A DNA stretch of 64,000 nt from Escallonia rubra (taxonomy: Eukaryota > Streptophyta > Magnoliopsida > Escalloniales > Escalloniaceae). Both the position numbers and the translations under genes were made by a program. Below, piece by piece: positions 59,650-64,000 of the stretch. Within the stretch, counting starts at the first letter, position 1; the number at the start of each line of letters is the position of its first letter. The stretch is taken from positions 334,001-398,000 of the forward strand of contig JAVXUO010000708.1 of NCBI GenBank assembly GCA_033065855.1. The letters are read 5' to 3'. A model generated the notes under the pieces. The model had not been told where the DNA came from. It saw only the letters and a list, made by a program, of their open reading frames with translations, and searched no databases.

Positions 59650-61658
59650 ATGGTTTACTGTCACTTTTACCATCGTTGCCCTTCTTATTTCTTTAAGTAC
59701 CGAAAAAGTCCTCCGTTGCTCCTCTTCTTTTTCTTTTTTTTCTTTTCTTTGCAAATTTCTCCTCTTTCCATCTCTAGCAAAGGCCCACGGGGTGGTGTAA
59801 TGGGGCAGCGGGTCTGTGGTGATTAGCAGCGAGGTTGTGGCGGTGTTGGGTCTTGTGTAAGTTGGCCCACATGTTAGGGTTTTTTTTTTTTCCGTATCAT
59901 GTAGTGTTAAGTCGGCCAAGTGGCCGCACTTGTAACGGCTACTGGTGACGCGCGCTGCAGAGCGTGGGTAAGGATAGTCTTCGGAGACTTGACTGTGCGT
60001 TGATAACTGTTAGTCTGAACTGACAACTGGTGCTAACGTGTTGGTCTCTGGTGCTGTTGGCGTGAAGTTACTCTTCCGTGTTTGACTTGGTTTTGTATTT
60101 ATGGCTTTATCTTTAGTTATGCTTATCGGTAAGTTGAGATAATTTTTTTAGTCATTTCTTAGTTATTGGTTTGATATATCATACTATTTGTTATTCTAGT
60201 GTCTACTAAATGAAGTTTGTCATCCGTGAATTTATGTGTATTTTCTTGCTTTATGTAACTGACTGCTTATAGTCCTTATTAATGTATGCATTCCTATTAT
60301 TCACCAAAAAAAATTTAATGAGAAAAGTGCTACGCTCAAGGAACATCACTTCCGACTATTCCTACACCAACAATAAAACATTGCTTACATCCAGTGACAC
60401 ATACACTATCCACGGTAACTTCTAACATCATTTTTTAGCGTCTCTAATATTTATGCCACCGATCATATTCCAGACCCTTCCTTGTTTGTACTTGTAGCAC
60501 CTCAATACAACTCAAGTTCTGCCCAAAAATATTTCAACAAAAAGAAAGGGTAGACGCTTTCCCTTTTACGTTATGAAAATTAAGCCTAAGCCTCTCTATT
60601 TTTTTTTTAAAGATGTTGAGGTTCTCAAATATTTTTAAACTAAATCTAGGTGGTATGTTTTTTTTTTTATTTTTTTTTTTAAGAGGAGAAATATATTACA
60701 CATAAAAAAACCGTCCTGACCATATAAAGTATAGAATAATATATTACAGACGATTTAAGCAAATGGAAGTTAATCATTGTCCAAATATGCACGAGTAGAT
60801 CAAAAAGTATCTAGTCTGTGAGTCCATATCATAGATACTGCCGATCAAACCTTGCAAGCAAAAGTGATAAGTCCAACCGTTTCAGACAGCAACCTTTTAC
60901 TTCCTAGCAATACCAAACTGACTTGACCAAGTCCTTTACCACACGCTATTTTGGTTCCCGTTTATATTGAACAGGTTCATCAAACGATTGAAGGAAAGAG
61001 CTATAGCTAGACAGCACTGCGATTCCTTGTTTCACTTTTCCTTTCTCTCTTTAAAGTTAATAATTTCATTAACGTAAAAATAGCAAACTAAACTAACACC
61101 AAGATAGACACTTCAAAAAAAAGGTGCAAAGGTGCGAGACCGGAGAGCACCACATAGCTTCACGGACCTTTGCACGGAGCTAGAGACCAGAGCGCAGCAC
61201 ATAGCCTCGCGCCTTTACACAGAGATAAGACACTAGAGCGCATTTGATGCGAGGGTCCAAAAACAAAATGGTTAAAGACCACGAGAATGATAACTTGAAC
61301 AAAGTAACCACGCTATTACATAGCAAACAGAACCTCTGAGACAGCAGTAACCCAATACCAAACTGTATCTCATACCACCAACAGCACTAGAATGTTACTT
61401 TTCTTTTGGTTTCTACTAGCTACAAGTTACACCGAATCAGTGTGGTATACATAAACAATTCCCAATACAATGTAGTGAACTTTCAGGGCCCCAAAAACAC
61501 AAGCTATGGGCTAAAACTAAGCAACTACAGGCCGAAAAGCATAAGATTTCAAGATTTTGTTACTGCAGCTCCTTGCATGGAAATTGGCAAAACATGCACA
61601 AGTTCCCAAAACATCACATATGGCAGCGGCAGCAGCAGCGGCAGAAGAAGCGCAGAAA
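59650..61658. other. intergenic between eL27a and the helicase 3' end
   Basis: The left part is the upstream region of the ribosomal protein gene. Poly-T and poly-A runs occur near 60600-60700. The right end should contain the 3' untranslated region of the helicase gene. No coding exon was recognised. Confidence 0.4.
61137..61245. repeat. imperfect tandem repeat of about 47 bp
   Basis: Two units start GAGACCGGAGAGCACCACAT and GAGACCAGAGCGCAGCACAT, each followed by a TTT(G/A)CAC(G/A)GAG block. A partial third unit begins GACACTAGAGCGC. Confidence 0.65.
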
Positions 61659-62078
61659 CTACCAAGGCATCCTTGAACCAATAGGAATAGTGTTGGATCC
61701 TGAAATCATACCGCGGTTGCCAAATCCTCCACGTCCTCTGGAGCGAAAGTTGCCTCCAGAGCCTGACCATAACACAAGAAGAGATCATCAGCCAGCGAAT
61801 CTTTTATGCCCAACCTAGTATACAGCTAGTTCTTGAATTAGATGATTTACCAAGAGAACCAGCAGACCGAGCCAATGCAGCCAATGCAACAGGAACAACT
61901 TGCCCAGCTTCTTGCAGGATATTGATGAGGTCTCTACCATACCTGGCATTTGAATGTGTGAAAAATGTGACAGCAGTTCCCTTTGCACCTGCTCTACCAG
62001 TTCGGCCAATTCTATGGACATAATCCTCGAGACTTGTTGGAAAATCATAATTGATCACACATTTTATGTCCTTCACAT
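61659..62078 (-). CDS. DEAD-box ATP-dependent RNA helicase, p68/DBP2 family (RH14/RH46-like), 3' end only
   Basis: Partial gene; upstream exons lie beyond position 64000. The penultimate exon is 62078-61851 and the last exon 61762-61659, joined through an 88-base GT-AG intron in frame. The penultimate exon starts at the Asp of the expected GLD and encodes [20 protein letters not shown] followed by [10 protein letters not shown] (motif VI, arginine fingers for ATP hydrolysis). It continues through [20 protein letters not shown] and [10 protein letters not shown]. The last exon encodes an RG-rich tail ([13 protein letters not shown]) ending RMPW. These features fit the plant RH14/RH46/DRH1 group, nuclear helicases related to DDX5 and DBP2, with roles in RNA processing. 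The assignment within the group is uncertain without the N-terminal half, where a WW domain would be expected. Confidence 0.9.
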
Positions 62079-64000
62079 CTACGATCAATGAAGTTTACAA
62101 GTTTAGTCAAATAAATCCAACATATCAAAATAAAACAACAAAATGAAAGGGCAACCTTATCCCTGCACTCCTAAGATCCGAGTGCTCATGTATAAGATAA
62201 CACATTCATCATATAAATGTGCCCACCTTAACCTTGCAGGGATAAGGAGCAGCTCCACCTCCACAACTTTCAAATCCATAAATCCAATCAATGAATAAGC
62301 TTGTATGAGTCAACCGGGCTGTCACGCAAAACCAGCTCCATAACTGTGGATGGGCAGCGATAACTTCAACCATGTTACTTAGACACAATAATAGGAGCCA
62401 TGCCATCTCTGGGAAACTCGGCAGAAGATACAAATCCAATAAAAGCCAGCTTCCTATGGTTCCTAGTGCCCCTTATATGTAAGGATATATCACAGCTATT
62501 CCCTCACTATTCAGACCCAAAAATGATATGTGAAGAAACTTCTTGTACTAGAATCTACTACATACTGGCCTTCATTGCACAGGTACAAACCTCCCCTCAA
62601 AAATCCAGAGAGAACTATCCTAGCAACAGCTGTGAAACATTGCTCCATGTGTCCATGTAACATGAGTTGTAAAAGGTATAATCCTAACAGAAGCGGTCTA
62701 TTTCGTCTTAATCGTCTTTCCCGGGAAGGTGAAGAATAAATGAGTTTCAACCAATGGTTGCCAAACGTGTCATGTCGGCAACCAATTTAGCCCCCAATTC
62801 TAACACCACGTTTCCACGCAGTGTAATATAACACTACCCCAGCAACCTAGCGTAAACATTTAAATGGTTTTTGAAATCTCGAAGTAATTTCAACGTAGTT
62901 AGATTGGGTTAAATAAGATGAGTTTTATGCATTCATCAAGGGGGTGCTTATCTACGTGCATTTATCTGTCTTTTATGCAAACAAAAGACACAACGTGATT
63001 AAAGTGTAATTTAACGCGGCACACATATCTTAGGTAGAGCAGTCTCAATTTCAACAGCGTGAGCCGCACGCGGGAGACCCAGACACACGGTTTTTAGGGA
63101 GATCTAATTGAAAGAACCACCGGCGCCCACCAGACTAGAGGTACTGAGAAATTTATGAAGTACAAATCCTCAAGCTTACCATGTCCTGATTGTTCAGAGG
63201 GCAACCAGGAAGTGCTGGACCCACAGCGAGGCAGAGCGACCAAGTGACATGGAATATAGCAACAAACAACAGCATCCCTTAGGAGATAACGAGTGAACAG
63301 CAAATGTCCCACTAAGACTAATGTATCAATGACTACATCCCCCAGCAGCAGTCAAACGGGGGCATGAGCATGAGATGCCAGCGTAATGATGAGCCTACCT
63401 GAGGCTAGGGCTGCTTCGTTGCCACAATGTCCTTCCTTGTGTGTCAAGATATAAAACGAGTGCACCAGAACTGGTCAATCTATTCTATGGCGAAGCTCCA
63501 AAGCCTCACGATCTTTGCCGAGAGATAGGAGCATTCAGTGAACTACATTTGCTTCTGGATAGATGTGTGGAACAGAGGGCCCGTGGTACCTGCTGCCCAA
63601 CCTTCCTCCTCTGCTTTGAGAACCGCGTGAAGAGAGAATAGGGCAGGAGGGAAAGAGGTCCTCATACGGAGTCGCAAACTTACTTGAGCAGGTGGGAGAA
63701 TGGAGAATGGATCAAGTAAACCTCCTGGAGCTGCAAAAATTAAGAAAACGAGGCTTTACAACGAAAAGCTTTATGGTATCTCCTTTTTATTAGTAAGAGG
63801 AAAGGAGGGCACCCGGCTGTGTTTTGAAAAGCAAAGGCAGAGGTTAAGCTAATTGAAGAGAGCCGGCTTGGCAAGAAAGGAATAGGAAATTGCCAAAGAT
63901 GACTTCTTTGTTGATGAATCGAAGGTTATAGAATTCCCTGTGCCAGTCTTGATTTCCAAAGCCTTGAGAAACTGATCAAGACAGATAGCAGCACCAAGGT
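62079..64000 (-). other. long intron of the helicase gene (at least 1.92 kb, open at the window edge)
   Basis: The exon at 62078 needs an upstream exon ending in a split codon for Asp (…ARGL|D). No such exon, and no other helicase motif, occurs on the minus strand up to 64000. The intron is therefore at least 1922 bases, far longer than the next intron of this gene (88 bases). The stretch from about 63000 is less AT-rich than typical intron DNA here and contains an exon-like segment at 63684-63730. Confidence 0.6.
63684..63730 (-). other. exon-like segment inside the helicase intron
   Basis: On the minus strand a 47-base segment follows TTAATTTTTGCAG and is followed by the consensus donor GTAAGT. 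One frame through it is open (PGGLLDPFSILPPAQ), but it has no similarity I recognise. Since 47 is not a multiple of three, inclusion would shift the helicase frame, as a poison exon would. It could also be an exon of an unrelated overlapping transcript. A further open stretch at about 63887-64000 is likewise unassigned. Confidence 0.35.

Noticed and set aside
63059..63102. A GAGCCGCACGCGG...ACACACGGTTTT stretch resembling domain V of a mitochondrial group II intron, which would suggest organelle DNA inserted in the nucleus.
   Set aside because: Only the outermost six pairs fit; the inner helix and the two-base bulge cannot be formed. The mitochondrial origin of 62900-64000 rests on composition alone and was not claimed.

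Overview
The window is nuclear DNA of a flowering plant, very probably a eudicot. It is AT-rich, its genes have spliced structures with GT-AG introns, and it carries plant-specific families (an R2R3-MYB, an ARO-type armadillo protein, a peroxisomal copper amine oxidase) in a large amount of transposon-derived DNA. No bacterial features, CRISPR array, tRNA or rRNA gene was seen.

Five protein-coding genes are well supported. (1) An R2R3-MYB of the MYB61/50/55/86 group (subgroup 13) lies at 17018-18532 on the plus strand, with three exons and 370 aa. (2) An intronless ARO4-like armadillo-repeat protein lies at 27122-28915 on the minus strand (597 aa). (3) A peroxisomal copper amine oxidase lies at 32824-38928 on the minus strand, with 12 exons whose phases all fit, 774 aa and a C-terminal AKL. 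(4) Ribosomal protein eL27a/uL15 lies at 59120-59563 on the minus strand (147 aa), with telo-box and TATA upstream. (5) The last two exons of a p68/DBP2-type DEAD-box RNA helicase lie at 61659-62078 on the minus strand; the rest of the gene is beyond the right edge. These genes are unrelated in function and nothing suggests a cluster.

The remainder is repeats. 1-11.4 kb: LINE scrap, a 1.14 kb hAT element with perfect 8-bp target duplications, and a decayed Ty3/gypsy element carrying a second hAT insertion. 11.4-14 kb: three Stowaway-like copies and a 45-bp tandem repeat. 21.4-26.3 kb: decayed copia gag, a Harbinger-type MITE and a decayed Helitron helicase. 29.75-31.4 kb: a 5'-truncated LINE whose zf-RVT and RNase H domains are broken by one stop codon. 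40.3-49.1 kb: three PIF/Harbinger MITEs and two solo LTRs, one of them 3.3 kb with a third hAT nested inside. 53.4-54.6 kb: a long-TIR Mutator-like element.

No novel multi-gene system was found. The most interesting points are the unusually long intron of the helicase, at a position that matches the autoregulatory intron described for DBP2/p68 genes; a GC-AG intron directly after the amine oxidase cofactor exon; and a set of DNA transposons whose boundaries can be fixed to the base by TIR and TSD.
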